This document shows positions 1 through 12,721 of a stretch of 22,403 bases of DNA, piece after piece (the first letter of the stretch is position 1; each line of letters starts with the position of its first letter). The position numbers and the translations under genes are program-made. The notes below the pieces were generated by a model. That model worked only from the letters and a program-made list of their open reading frames with translations, made no database searches and had not been told where the DNA came from. The DNA is from Psilocybe azurescens (taxonomy: Eukaryota; Basidiomycota; Agaricomycetes; Agaricales; Agrocybaceae): positions 1-22,403 of the forward strand of contig JAJIRX010000428.1 in assembly GCA_023853785.1 (NCBI GenBank). The letters are read 5' to 3'.

Positions 1-2243
1 TGGGGCCGCAGGCGGTGATGGGAGCGGGCGACACGGCGAGGATGCTGCTGCTGCTGCTGCTCAGAATACGAGGAAGGACGAACCGCCAGCGACGACGACG
101 TGACGCCTGCTGCGGGCATACTGCAGGAACGGCCGACGACGAGTATGCGCGTGAGCCGGATGAGGGAACGCGAGGCGCGGAAACAGGGCGTGATGCAAGC
201 TGTGCAAGGATGATATCTCGATGATTATCAGGAGGAGGGCGAAGGCTGGATATGGGCTCAGTCAGGTGTGTGGCTTTCGTTGGGGTTGTTTGCTTTTCTG
301 AGGTGCTCTTTTGAATGCTTGTTGCTTATAGCCACAGCATAATATCGCTGTTACGCAGGACGACCATGAACCTTCTGATGGCACGACGCAGCATTTATCG
401 GAGCTTTGGGCTTGGATATACCGTACGTTTTCATATTTGGTCTCAATGCACCCAATCCTGTCTCATTAACTTACGTTTTTATTTCTTCGACCCCTCCGTT
501 TTCCGTTAAATCAGACTCTCAGGAAGTTCTCTGTGTCCCGACTCCTCGTCTACACGCATACGACTTTTTCTTACCACGGCCTGCTGGGCATATGGGAAGG
601 CTTCTCCCCTTCAAGTAATTCCTTCCAACAGCCAATCATCGACGACCTCCAACGCTCTCTCCTCCTCGATCTGCCCGGCACCGCCCAACAGCAACAGGGA
701 TACCACCACACGCATACAAACAGCACCGGCAGCACCGCCGGGTACCCACATCGCGGGCATGGACTTTGGTTCGCAGAGAAGTCGCTCGCCTGCGGAGGAC
801 TGGTACGGCAATTGGAGCGCGGCGCTGACGACGCTTGCGGCGAGGAGGGTGGATCAGTTGAGTTGGAAGCCGCCGGTGCCGACGGCGAAGCTTGTGCAGA
901 GGCAGATTGCGCTGCAGCTTTGTGGGTGGAGTTTGAGGGAGGAGGAGTTAGGAGCTGCTATCAAACGGTTCGTTTTCACTTCCACTTTTCTGAGTAAATT
1001 TATGTGCTGATTGTGTTTTATGATTTAGATGGGAGAAAGAGGGCAAGCTTTCGAGAGCAGCGTGTTGGCTGGTTTTTAGCGGGCAGTATAGTAAGGCTGT
1101 TGATCTGCTTATGCGGAGCGACGGTATGTGTTCGATTTCTCGGATATGTTCGTTATCAAACTGATGACCGCTACTTGTGCAGATGAGACGCACCAGATGA
1201 TGTCCGGCACGGTGGCAGCTCTGGCGCCCTTAAGCTCATCAGGAGCTCAAGAGGCCTCGATCTCCGTGAACACTACGGGCGGCTCATCATCCGCCTGCAT
1301 GACCCCTACTTCCGCGTCATGCTCACCCACCTAGCCCTCGGCGACTGGACAGAGGTTCTCGAAGAGGAGGTCATTCCGTTCCGCGAACGCATCGCCATCG
1401 CCTTCCAATTCCTGGACGATAAAAGCCTGTCGTCGTACCTCAAGCGCACCGTCAAGCACGCGCGCCTGCACGGCGACATCGACGCGCTCATCATCACAGG
1501 CCTCACGCCGGCGGGGATGAACATCCTCAGGCGTACCTCGACCGCACGGGCGACGTGCAGAGCGCTGCGATTCTGAGTTCGTATGTCTGTCCGCAGAGGT
1601 TCCGAGATAAGAGGGCCGAGAGGTGGTTGGAGGCGTATAGAGATTTGTTGGATGGGTTTAAGCTACATCATTTGAGAGTCGGGCTGGATATTGAAAGGGG
1701 ACAAATTTTGCATGAGGCGATACAGAATGGGGATATGCCACCGGAGGAGTGGGCACCGAGGCAGATTTTGATTAGGTGTCATTATTGTAGCAAGCCGGTC
1801 AGCGCGCCTGCGGGGTGGGGCTTGGGCAGCCGCAGAAAGGACGAGTGAGTCGGTTTTGCTCAGTGGTTTGACTTGGTGGTTGCTGATAGAATTTCTGTTT
1901 AACAGCCTACAGCGTGTTCGAATTGCGGTCGCGAGCTTCCTAGATGTTCTGTCTGTTTGATGACGCTTTCAATTGTGCATGATGCAGCTCGTGAAATTGA
2001 TCTTGGATATACCCATCATAGAGGTCAGCACTTGCTTTATTTGTTACAATCGATTGTTTGCGGTATCTGACTCTCCATGGACGTGTAGATACCTTTGACG
2101 ACGCTATCGTCATTTGTCAGACTTGTCGCCACGGTGGACATGCTGTTCATATTCTGGAATGGTTTACGGGCGAGGATGGACGACGAACGCACGATATCTG
2201 CCCTGTTGCTGATTGCGAATGCCGATGTGCCGATGAGTTTTGA
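1..2243 (+). CDS. SEA4: SEA4/MIOS homologue (SEA/GATOR2 subunit), 5'-partial, frame-broken
   Basis: SEA4 (yeast) and MIOS (animals) are scaffold subunits of the SEACAT/GATOR2 complex, which acts at the vacuole/lysosome to relay amino-acid status to TORC1. Visible here are the alpha-solenoid region (LSELWAWIY near 390, ALQLCGWSLREEE near 915, AACWLVFSGQYSKAVDLLMRS at 1063-1120, DPYFRVMLTHLALGDW near 1300-1350) and the C-terminal zinc-binding module: CHYC at 1777, CSNCG and CSVC after 1912, and CQTCRHGGHAVHILEW plus CPVADCECRC before the TGA at 2241. The N-terminal WD40 propeller lies outside the window. Exons read as 1-265, 332-422, 515-967, 1029-1123, 1183-1844, 1906-2023 and 2089-2243, all with GT-AG introns of 59-92 bp and compatible phases. 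The frame is broken near 90-210, 570 (T run), 690-750, 1230-1255, 1528 and 1811-1820 (G run). Conserved peptide resumes after each break, so sequencing indels are likelier than a true pseudogene. Family assignment is secure; the residues at the breaks are not. Confidence 0.88.
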
Positions 2244-2771
2244 GCTCAAAACTCTTCTCGTAAACATCAACTTGTTTCTTTTTGGTTTCGATCTTTTGGA
2301 CTGGCTTGTTGCTGCAAGTACATATGGCGGCGAAGGACGGTTGTCTGCACTGTACCTCCTGAACACTTTTTTCTCTCATTCTGGGTTTCATTTATTACGT
2401 ATCTATCAGTTATTTTGCAATCTTTCTTTTAGCATATCACGATAATTCTAATCGATCTGCACCACAACATATGGAGCACGTTGCGCAATCTGGAATCAAA
2501 TACGGAAGAAAATTTTAATTCTCAGCAGAAAAATCAATGTCGAAGGGATGTCGGGACGGTAACGGAACTGTGTGGGCCATGCTCGTTTTTCGCCAAGTAC
2601 TTGGTGTTTCGCAAATTGGAAAAAAATACTTCCGGATGGCAATAATTGGCAATCCCCATTATCAAACGTCCCCGGGATGCGTTGCGATGAGTCATTTATC
2701 TGATACTATACGTATTAAGAGTGAGGTATTATAAAGACAACCCCTTCTACGGGTCAGATCGTAGCATTAAA
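2244..2771. other. Intergenic region between SEA4 and the GNAT gene
   Basis: This is 528 bp of AT-rich DNA between two genes on the same strand. A TATA-like hexamer (TATAAA, 2730-2735) lies about 40 bp before the ATG at 2772 and could be a core promoter element. I see no RNA gene, conserved reading frame or repeat. Confidence 0.4.
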
Positions 2772-3546
2772 ATGTCCTTCGTCAATAACTATAAACCGCC
2801 GAACCCAGAGTCGGAAGGCGATATCTCCATCAACAACGATGAACCATATTCCATCAACTGCAACGTCCACGTCCCAGCTGTGCTCGAGACGGACCGCGTC
2901 GAACTCGTGCCGTTTATCCCCTCGCTGCACGCAGAGGCCGTCTTCTCAATCATCTCCACACACCCCGAGATCGAACGCTTCCTGCCCATTTCATGGCCCA
3001 CCCTAGACTCATTCCTCGCGTTCATGGAGCGGCTCGTCCGCCAGCGGGAAGACACGGCCTTATTCATAGTCATCGATAAAACCAAGCCTCCCAGCTCCGA
3101 GCCTGACAACACAGTAAAGAACGGCAAGATCGCAGGGCTGATAGGGTGGCTGCACGCCTCGCCGCAGAACCTCTCGGTCGAGATCGGGCCTGTGATCGTG
3201 TTTCCCGAGTTCCAGCGGACGTTCGTCTCCGCGAACGCGATTGGGCTGCTGTTGCGGCACTTCCTGGACCTGCCCGCGCAGGGTGGGCTGGGCTTCCGTC
3301 GCTTAGTGTGGTGTGCGAGTCCGTTGAACGCGGCTAGCGTCGCTGCGGCAGAGAAGATGCAGTTCGTGAAGGAGGGCGTAACGAGGTGGTTGTGGATCCT
3401 TCCTGAGGGTAAAGAAGGAGGCAAACCTGTGGATGGGAAACGCGGGTCAGGGGGAGGGCAGGGATACTGTGGTTTTGTCGTTGTGTTGGGACGATTGGGA
3501 AGCGCATGCTAGAGATGCAGTAACGAAGAGGATGGAGAGAGTATGA
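2772..3546 (+). CDS. GNAT-family N-acetyltransferase (RimJ/RimL-like), frameshift near its C-terminus
   Basis: Enzymes of this family transfer acetyl from acetyl-CoA to an amine; the substrate cannot be read from sequence. The ATG at 2772 is preferred because recognisable similarity begins soon after it. In order: a beta strand with ETDRVELVPF (about residues 42-51), helix HAEAVFSIISTHPEIERFLP, a core strand GKIAGLIGWLHA, the central GNAT region IGPVIVFPEFQRTFVSANAIGLLLRHFLD (acetyl-CoA pocket) and the segment FRRLVWCASPLNAASVAAAEKM followed by FVKEG, typical of RimJ/L-like enzymes. In the initial frame the protein ends at 3512 with an unconvincing tail. A one-base shift in the G run at 3450-3458 restores a plausible end (VLSLCWDDWEAHARDAV) stopping at TGA 3544-3546, so that end is used. 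It is intronless as read. It converges with the next gene; the 3547-3623 gap presumably holds both 3' UTRs. Confidence 0.8.
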
Positions 3547-3623
3547 TTGATTATTTCATGGATTATAAAAATAGAGTAGATTATTATTTTAGGACAACAG
3601 AATGAACCTCGGAATGATGAGCT

Positions 3624-4615
3624 TCATTCGATGTTCGCAACCTTTCGGTAACCTAAAAGGTAACATGATCTGGTCAAAAGAAAGGAAAGAAGGCAGGCCA
3701 AAGGAACACAACATACCACTCCGTCAGCCGAAGCCCAGAAATCCGGCCCTCCCTGTCTTATCGTCTCCCAATACTCTACGAGCGTAGTTGGAGAATTGAA
3801 TTCTTCTTGGACAACCACTCTTGTATCGCGCAGTATATTCATTTTATCGAGCGCATCCACAAAGTCCTCGTCGTTTGAAAGTAAAAGTAAAACTTTCAGA
3901 TTAAGATACTCGGCCAGGGCCTTCTCGAAAAATGGCAGGAGATGCAGGTGCACTGAATGCCACAGATGGCCGAAAGCTAGGTGTGTCAGCCGCGGTAACT
4001 CACGCAGGCCTTCCCAATCAATTGGAATCTGACAAACTACGGACGGCGGGCTGACGATTTCGAGATGTGATAGGTTGGGGAATAGCGCGCCTGTAAATCG
4101 ATGCGGGCGAGGCAGGCCACCCCAGAACGAACAAAGCTTGATGGACATGCGTTCAACGCGTTGAGGAGATATGGCTTGGAAGACATTTTCCTTGCTCCCG
4201 AGTCGATCCGCCCAGCAGATAACGGTGGTTGCACCAGAGCAGGCAGCCAGAACCTGTCGAGCTTCATCGAAGTCGATTATGCTTGTTACATATATACGCT
4301 TGACGTTCTTTGCGAAGAAGCTTGCTGGTCTGGAGTAGAATGTTTTTAGGAAGAGTTGTACAGTGATGAGTGGGAGTTCTAGAACCACGGTTTCGTAGAT
4401 GATTGCTTCCATCCTAATATCAAGAATCTCATCAGCAAAAATATCGAAGAAATGATTTCCACGACGTACCATTCTTGTACGTATCTCGAAAGTGTACAGA
4501 GCTTGAGAGCATGGCCTGGAAAGGCCCTGGCAGTCAACTCAAAAATCTCCCGCTCCAAATCGTATGGTAGAACATGAGGAATCTTCTTTTCAAACAAAGA
4601 GGTATGTGACTCCAT
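3624..4615 (-). CDS. F-box-like / LRR-type hypothetical protein, two exons
   Basis: This resembles the large agaricomycete family of ~300-residue F-box-like proteins; its members have no assigned substrate. The N-terminus carries LPYDLEREIFELTARAFPGH, a motif like the start of an F-box-like helix bundle (about residues 17-36). It is followed by alternating hydrophobic segments such as LPRLTHLAFGHLW and YLNLKVLLLLSND, which suggest degenerate leucine-rich repeats, and a late GGPDFWASAD block. Exon 1 is 4615-4470 and exon 2 is 4413-3624. The intron 4469-4414 begins GTACGT, ends TTAG, and joins a split TGG codon. The product is 311 residues with no frameshift. The last ~30 residues are hydrophobic and atypical: a GTATGT at 3716 and a CAG ending at 3670 could define a second, 47 bp intron giving a different tail. 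It starts 826 bp from LysRS and is divergent to it. Confidence 0.7.
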
Positions 4616-5440
4616 GAAGGGGTGTGTGTGCTGAACAGTGTGGTGCGGCGGTGTCTTTTATACGTACGTTTTACGAGATCTATCCCGACTTCCAGCGGAG
4701 AAGTTTGACCCGAGTCAAACGGACCTGCAGGCACATCGTTCAACAATACGTACATTTGAGTGTTTCGGTAGCCCTAGTGCCGTCAGTCGATAATGATGAG
4801 TATCAAAATCGACAGCTGCTGCGCCGACGCATGCACTAATATTTATGTATACTACTGTTCGGCGTGCAGTGATATCAGCGCTAGCGATGAAATCAGAAAC
4901 AGGAATAAGGCCGAGTAAAACATAGGTTGTGGAACAGGGGAGTGTTAGGGATCCACCTATAAATCCGAACCTGTCGCGCCGAGCAGCAACAGTATTTCGG
5001 TCCAATCATGTGACTCGCAAGACGCGTCGCGTCTAGCCAAATCTTCGAGATATTCATAGATTTCATGTATAGTAAGTACAGCATGCCCCCGGGGCCCCGT
5101 TAGATCCTTCTCCCCAGTCCTTGAATAATGGATATGAAATTGGGCACCAAACGTTCTATATTGAATGAGTTTGCAGTGTATTTTGCTACTTAGAAGTCAC
5201 GACTCCTGAAAGTTGGAGCAGAGTACATTTCCAGAAAGTAATGAGAGAGTATATGCTTTGAGACAACTGATCTCTATGAATTACTCTTAATCGAACCTGG
5301 CGTACACGTATGAAGCTCCCAGGAACCAAACGCGTCGCGCTCAGCGCTCAATCGTGCGAATATAGTCTCGTGACGTAAATCCGATTGAACTTGATTGCCA
5401 AAAGTGACTCGGTCATGCAGCAAAAACTTAAAAGAAGTGA
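4616..5440. other. Divergent intergenic/promoter region between the F-box-like gene and LysRS
   Basis: About 825 bp without a supported gene. It must contain promoters reading both ways. It includes a perfect 7+7 inverted repeat at 4703-4720 (own entry) and a GC-rich patch at 5086-5098 in otherwise AT-balanced DNA. The short open frames here show no recognisable protein. Confidence 0.5.
4703..4720. promoter_or_regulatory. Short perfect inverted repeat, possible dimeric regulator site
   Basis: GTTTGAC, four bases, then GTCAAAC: two exact 7 bp arms about 90-105 bp upstream of the F-box-like gene's start codon. The symmetry fits a binding site for a dimeric transcription factor, but no factor is identified and a chance occurrence is possible. 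Confidence 0.3.

Positions 5441-5444
<4 letters not shown>
5415..5444 (+). promoter_or_regulatory. Nine-codon upstream ORF overlapping the first LysRS start
   Basis: ATG at 5415 opens a nine-codon frame whose TGA stop (5442-5444) overlaps the first LysRS ATG (5441-5443) as ATGA. If the transcript begins upstream of 5415, this uORF would reduce use of the 5441 start or allow reinitiation. The transcription start is unknown, so the role is inferred. Confidence 0.3.
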
Positions 5445-7988
<2,544 letters not shown>

Positions 7989-8483
7989 AAGATGAAGAAG
8001 GAAGACGAAGAAGAAGAAAAAGTATCCAATTTTATTTTTATACATTACAAAACAAAGTTTGTGTTTTGATGCTGCTATTTATCTTGTTCGTTCTGTTGAT
8101 GCTAGTTACACATATATTCCATGAGAAAAAGCTCTGAATAGAACATGGCAAAGGGATTGGTTTGGATGTGATGCCACATACGTCCATCCTCGTCTATGAT
8201 GTTGAAAATGTTGTACTCTTGAAAACTGCGCCTTTGCTCAGTTGAACCCAGCCAGCACCATTCAGGAGACTAAATCTGGGATTGATGGCCCTGACCCAGT
8301 AAGTCTTAGCAACCATTTCCATTTGGAACTACATACAAACGGTCATAGATTTTCAGTCAATGGGAAATTATTGGGGAGCTTGCTCCCCTCTACTGCTGAT
8401 GCCAAAATGTCTAAGTCCACGTGATCCACTGGCTTTTTGATGGTCACCCTGTGAGAACTTTGAAAGTGGTGAGCGGCGAGCAC
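7989..8483. other. Region 3' of LysRS without a recognised gene
   Basis: Starts with the presumed LysRS 3' UTR (A-rich GAAGAAGAAG and T-rich runs). A 60-codon open frame at 8242-8424 matches nothing I recognise. The 8 bp at 8476-8483 (GCGAGCAC) are the left target-site copy of the element that follows. Confidence 0.4.
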
Positions 8484-8841
8484 CAGTGTTGTCTTGACCC
8501 GATTGACTTGGTCAATAATTCAGGTCAAGTCAATCGGTCAGGTCAATATTGACCAGGTCAGTCAATAAAGGTCAAGGGGTCAAAGTCACACCACCACTAT
8601 ATGTTGATTAGATCGTTCTTAGTCTAGATGCAACTTTTAGCCTGCTTATTCAGTCAGTACCACAGACCCTTGATTATTAATTTACTCACTCTTATTGTTC
8701 CTCGCTTCAGTAACCCATAGCCGTACTTTACTGGTATCCCACGAATTTTATTGACTGGGTCTGACCCAAAATATTGACTTGACCCCTTTTTTGACTGACC
8801 CATTGACTGACTGGGTCTGACCGAGGTCAATGACAACACTG
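8484..8841. mobile_element. Non-autonomous hAT-like MITE, 358 bp
   Basis: The element begins CAGTGTTGTC and ends with its exact reverse complement GACAACACTG. It is flanked by GCGAGCAC (8476-8483) and GTGAGCAC (8842-8849), an 8 bp duplication with one mismatch. A CAGTG-type terminus with an 8 bp target-site duplication is the established signature of hAT transposons. Both subterminal zones are packed with TGACC/GGTCA pentamers (14 counted by eye: 9 within 8493-8590 and 5 within 8752-8832), as expected for transposase-binding subterminal repeats. There is no transposase ORF, so movement would need an enzyme supplied from elsewhere. The single mismatch suggests a fairly recent insertion. Confidence 0.8.
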
Positions 8842-9615
8842 GTGAGCACAGCTCATCATTAGAGCATGCCAGGCACTGGCATAGCAAAGTGTTCTTCAAT
8901 TGGAGCATTCTGCTGAAGAGCTATTGCCAATTCCACTGGTCAGCAATCTGCGTGTGACTCCTCCTGCATCAGCAAAACCACTAAAACAAAACATTGCAAA
9001 GTGACCTATATAAGGTATGTCAAACACAACGTGATTATGTTTTGCCATATATGGCTGATCAAATCTTTTGTTATTCATTGGAAGGTCGCAATATCATTAG
9101 CATTAGATTACCTTGCCCGTTAATTAAATCAGTACTTGTTGAATTTACAAGCTGCTTGGCAGTATTGGAATGCAAACTGCATTTGGCACAAGTGACGGTC
9201 CACCAAGTCTATGGTAACATTATAATGCTAATTCTAGTCACCCATAACATTCATATATTCTTTATTAAATACCTTTTTGTCGACATAGCACTCCCTCAGT
9301 CCGTTGCACACGTACTGAGTTATCTTCTAATAGGTACTACTAAATATACACAGTCCGTTGCACATGTACTGAGTTATCTTCTAATAGTACTTTAAATTAA
9401 CTGAGCAAGATTTCAGGCAGTATCCAATTCGAAGTAAAGTATTTGCTCAACCTTACACTGGGCAATAATTTTTGAAGACCATTTGTGCATGTAACATTCT
9501 TTGGCCATCCTTTGTAATTTCTTGTAATATACCGCAAGGATGAGCTTTGTATGTAAGGCATGCTAATCATTAGAACTTCAATCTATTGTAGGGCGATTAT
9601 TTCTGTTGTTTGTAA
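8842..9615. other. AT-rich region without a supported gene
   Basis: Sequence continues from the hAT insertion site with no recognisable protein. A 133-codon open frame at 8994-9395 spans a direct duplication and has no family features, so I do not call it a gene. The only clear structure is the duplicated 37-mer at 9297-9387. Confidence 0.4.
9297..9387. repeat. 37 bp direct duplication
   Basis: Two copies (9297-9333 and 9351-9387) of a 37-mer beginning CAGTCCGTTGCACA, 54 bp apart start to start and differing at one base (C/T). It may be a small local duplication or the trace of an element; nothing more can be said. Confidence 0.85.
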
Positions 9616-10200
9616 GGAGGTCTTTCCCTTTCCCCCACACAATCCATATGGACTCCACTGGACTCCACTGGACTCTCTGTCCAGCCAAACTGGCTGACAG
9701 ATTGTCTAGTCCACTGGACTGGAACTGGACTGCAGTCCACTGGAGTCCACTGGACTTGCACTGGACTCCTGCTAAATTTTCAGTCCAGTCTCAGTCCAGT
9801 GGATTATGAGTCCAGTCTAGTCCACTGGAGTCCACTGGACTGGGGCTTAAATATTCACTGAACAACAACAAATAATATATTTATTAGCACAGTCCAGTGG
9901 AGTCCAGTGGAGTCCAGTGGATGCAATAATTAACACAATATCCAAAGTATGATCATTAGTTATTAATATTAATTGCAAAAAATAAAAGAGTAAAATCAAT
10001 GGTACTAAACTCTATGAAATAACAATTGAATGAAACAATAGTTAAATATATGGGAGCAAAGCCTCCCTATGGATACAATTTTGTATTTTGTTCAGTCTGC
10101 AGGGTGAAATTTCACAGGCACATGTGACGCACACGTGCCCGGCATTGGCCAATCGGCACAGCAACGATCAAATGAACGACCCCAACCTTTCTTCCAACTA
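9616..10200 (+). repeat. Arm L1 of the long inverted repeat
   Basis: Reverse-complement partner of 12722-13328. About the first 330 bases match essentially base for base, the next 150 show small differences, and the last 110 (from the GGGTGAAA block near 10102) are clearly diverged but alignable. The first 230 bases consist mostly of GTCCACTGGA/GTCCAGTGGA decamers around the palindrome TCCATATGGA. After 9850 the arm is AT-rich. Short open frames here only reflect the decamer repeats. Confidence 0.92.
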
Positions 10201-10598
10201 CCACCACCACCACCACCTCGTCGGTCGGAGCCAGGCGACAGCCAACCCGACGTGACAGAGGATGACGACAACTGTGATGGCCATGCCAACGACAGCAACA
10301 ATGACAGCAACAACGAGGACCGGACAAGGACGACTGCAAACATGATGACAAGGACCCAGACAAGGACGTAGGTGAGGACCCAGGCGTAGGCAAGGACCCG
10401 GACATAGGCAAGGACCGGACATAGGCAAGGACCCGGACATAGGCAAGGACCCGGACGTAGCCAAGAACCCAGACGTAGACAAGGACCCGGACGTAGGCAA
10501 AGACCTGGACATAGGCGAGGGACGACCGGACAAGGGCAAGGGCAAGGGCAAGGGCAAGGGTGGCTATGACAAGGACGAGAACAGTGGCAGCGACAATA
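10201..10598. repeat. Core 1, left part: 18 bp minisatellite and GGGCAA repeats
   Basis: From 10368 to about 10525 an 18 bp unit close to ATAGGCAAGGACCCGGAC repeats about eight times (one unit is 17 bp). It is followed by five GGG runs separated by CAA. Read on the + strand in a shifting frame it would give Lys/Asp/Pro/Gly repeats such as KDPDIG. Read on the - strand it gives Cys/Pro repeats. Neither is an intact gene: the single 17 bp unit breaks the frame. Confidence 0.85.
10533..10560 (+). other. Potential G-quadruplex tract
   Basis: Five consecutive GGG runs with three-base CAA loops satisfy the usual G3N1-7 rule for intramolecular quadruplexes. The motif is on the + strand at the end of the 18 bp minisatellite. 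Formation in vivo is inference. Confidence 0.6.
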
Positions 10599-11537
10599 GT
10601 AGTGACCAGTGGTTTTCATATTTTAGGGACCTATCCACAGATGTAATTTGAATAGGGCCTAAGGGTAATGAGATGCATTTCATTCTTTCATAACAAGCCT
10701 AGCCTGACTATCATTACTAGTGGGCATTTCATTTCTTTCAATCCAGGTCTGGCTATCATTATTGTGGCTCTTTCATTTTTTTCTATACAAACAGGCACTT
10801 CATTTCCTTGTGCCCTATTTCATTATCCCAGGATAAATACCAATATATTCCAATGCAGATGGGAATTTATTATATAAGATTACATAACACATATGCATGA
10901 CCTGTTAGTTGCCTCTATTTAATAGATATACCTTAGCTCTCTTCAAATTATGGCCTCAAATCAAAACATTATATAAGATATGATCTGACCCCATCCACCT
11001 GGGGTGGTGATGTAAGGAAATGCTCAAATATATGTTTTTGTTACAATATATAGCAATGCAGATGCAATGGTGTTTGATCATTAAATTCTCTAAGTTATGA
11101 TAGCCAAATAAATAAATGAAATATATAGAAGTAATGAGATACCTTCACCTTTAGTTTATGAAAGTTCAAATTTGTAATATCTCCATGGGGATAAGACAAT
11201 CCTAGAAGATTATGAAACCCTCAGCATTACAATTCAAGAAGTTATGATATTACAATGTTAATGAAATACTCAGAAATTATGAAATATAATAATAGTCCCA
11301 AAGTAATGAGTTCTATAGATAATGAAATTCCTGATGATAGCCAGGCCAGGTTTGAAAGAAATGAAATGGCCAGAATAATGATAGCCAGACTTGGATTGAA
11401 AGAAATGAAATGCCCACTAGTAATGATAGTCAGGCTAGGCTTGTTATGAAAGAATGAAATGCATCTCATTACCCTTAGGCCCTATTCAAATCACATCTGT
11501 GGATAGATCCCTATAATATGAAAACATTTGTCACTAC
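10599..11537. mobile_element. Nested inverted-repeat element (~0.94 kb), MITE-like
   Basis: About 10599-10800 reappears reverse-complemented at about 11330-11537. The two ends read GTAGTGAC, then TTTTCATATT, then an AGGGA(C/T)CTATCCACAG block, and continue at high identity for ~165 bp. The interior (10800-11330) is AT-rich with a purine-rich ATGAAAT-type texture and no convincing protein. The same 37-residue phrase can be read from each arm in opposite directions, which comes from the inverted repeat and does not show a gene. It interrupts the minisatellite core of the larger element, so it inserted later. No target-site duplication could be identified. Confidence 0.8.
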
Positions 11538-12385
11538 CACTTGCAGCAACAGCCATGAGGACAGACGATGGCCACGAGGACAGGGACAGGGACAGGGACA
11601 ACAGCTGCAATGGCGACGGGTACAACGAGGACGAGGACAGGGACAGGGATGGGGACAACAGCTGTGACAGGGATGGGTACAACAAGGATGAGGACGGGGA
11701 CAGGGACAGGGACAACAACTGTGACAATGACAAGGATGGGGACAGCGGCTGCAACAGCAACAAGGACAGACACGGAGGACGGGGACAACGGCTGCGACAA
11801 CGACAAGGACGGGGACAGCTGCTGCAACAGCGACAAGGACAAGGACGTGGACAACAGCTGCAATAACAACAAGGACAGGGACAGCTGCTGCAACAGCAAC
11901 AAGGACGAGGGATGTGGACAACGGCTGCAACAACAACAAGGACAGGGACAGCAGCTGCAACAGCGACAAGGACGAGGGACGTGGACAACGGCTGCAACAA
12001 CAACAAGAGACGGGGACAGTGGCTGTGACAGTGACAAGGGACGGGTACAGTGGCTGCAACAGTGACGGGTACGGACACGTACAATGATGGCGGCTATGAC
12101 GACAACGACAATGCAGATGATAGCAACAGGTACGAGGACAACACGGACGACGTGCACAAAGGCGACAACGATGAGAACGGAGATGATGGCTGTGACAGCA
12201 ATGAGGGTGACGGGTACAAGGATGGCGAGAACGGCGGCTGCGAGGCTGCAACAGCAACAAGTACCAACAGGTACAAGGACAGCGGCTGCAACAGCGACAA
12301 CAAGGCGAAGACAATGCAGATGGCGGCTGCAAAGACAACAACAAAGGGTACAACATGTACTGACAACCCGACAGACGACGTGTAC
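11538..12385. repeat. Core 1, right part: GGGACA and CAACAGCGACAAGGAC minisatellites
   Basis: Imperfect tandem units built from GGGACA (11560-11720) and then from GACAACGGCTGC / CAGCGACAAGGAC modules (11720-12350). All frames on both strands stay open for long stretches because the units lack stops. This gives Asp/Asn/Cys-rich or Thr/Gly-rich frames on + and Cys/Pro/Leu-rich frames on -. I treat these as products of low complexity, not as genes. The G-rich strand is the + strand, as in both other cores. Confidence 0.85.
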
Positions 12386-12721
12386 GATGGTAAAGTACTG
12401 CTCCCGCCCCCTTTTTATTTTTATTTTTATTTTTATTTGCTTTTTCTTCCTTTTGTTTTGGCCCTCGCGTGTAGATAGTAATGTATTAAATAGTTATTAA
12501 TATTCCACTAATCTGAATTTATGTTAAAATTGAATTTATTTACTGTATCAAGAGTCCAGTGGACTCCAGTTATTTTAGTCCATATTCACTGTATAGTATA
12601 AGATCTACTAAAGTGCAGTGGAATCCACTGGAGTCCACTGGACTCTGTTTACCTTTTACACTCAGTATATAGGCAAGTCCAGTGGAGTCCATATGGACTG
12701 TGTGGGGATGGTAAAGTACTG
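12386..12721 (+). repeat. Arm R1, direct copy of R2
   Basis: Matches 13957-14266 in the same orientation. It has a C-rich patch, a TTTTTA microsatellite (about 12412-12438), an AT-rich middle (TATTAAATAGTTATTAATA-type sequence), GTCCAGTGGA decamers, and an end in GGACTGTGTGGGGATGG. The 15-mer GATGGTAAAGTACTG occurs at both ends of this arm (12386-12400 and 12707-12721) and again at the end of R2 (14252-14266). Confidence 0.9.

Noticed and set aside
2789..3424. 211-codon minus-strand frame
   Set aside because: Antisense shadow of the GNAT gene; no motif of its own.
8242..8424. 60-codon open frame after LysRS
   Set aside because: No recognised domain, no intron context or homologous motif, and length is within chance for AT-balanced DNA.
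8994..9395. 133-codon + strand frame
   Set aside because: Includes the 37 bp direct duplication and reads as hydrophobic low-information sequence without motifs; probably chance.
10092..10619. Cys/Pro-rich minus-strand frame of 175 codons, superficially like a metallothionein or a secreted cysteine-rich protein
   Set aside because: It is the reverse reading of the 18 bp and GGGCAA minisatellites plus part of arm L1. No signal peptide, no stable cysteine pattern, and equally long frames exist in other phases.
10668..11469. Two similar short proteins starting MRCISFFHNKPSLTIITSG on opposite strands
   Set aside because: They are the two arms of one inverted-repeat element read in opposite directions, with no family features.
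11511..12356. 281-codon minus-strand frame, and overlapping + strand Asp/Asn/Thr-rich frames
   Set aside because: Stop-free tandem units keep several frames open at once on both strands. Composition follows the repeat unit and there are no domains.
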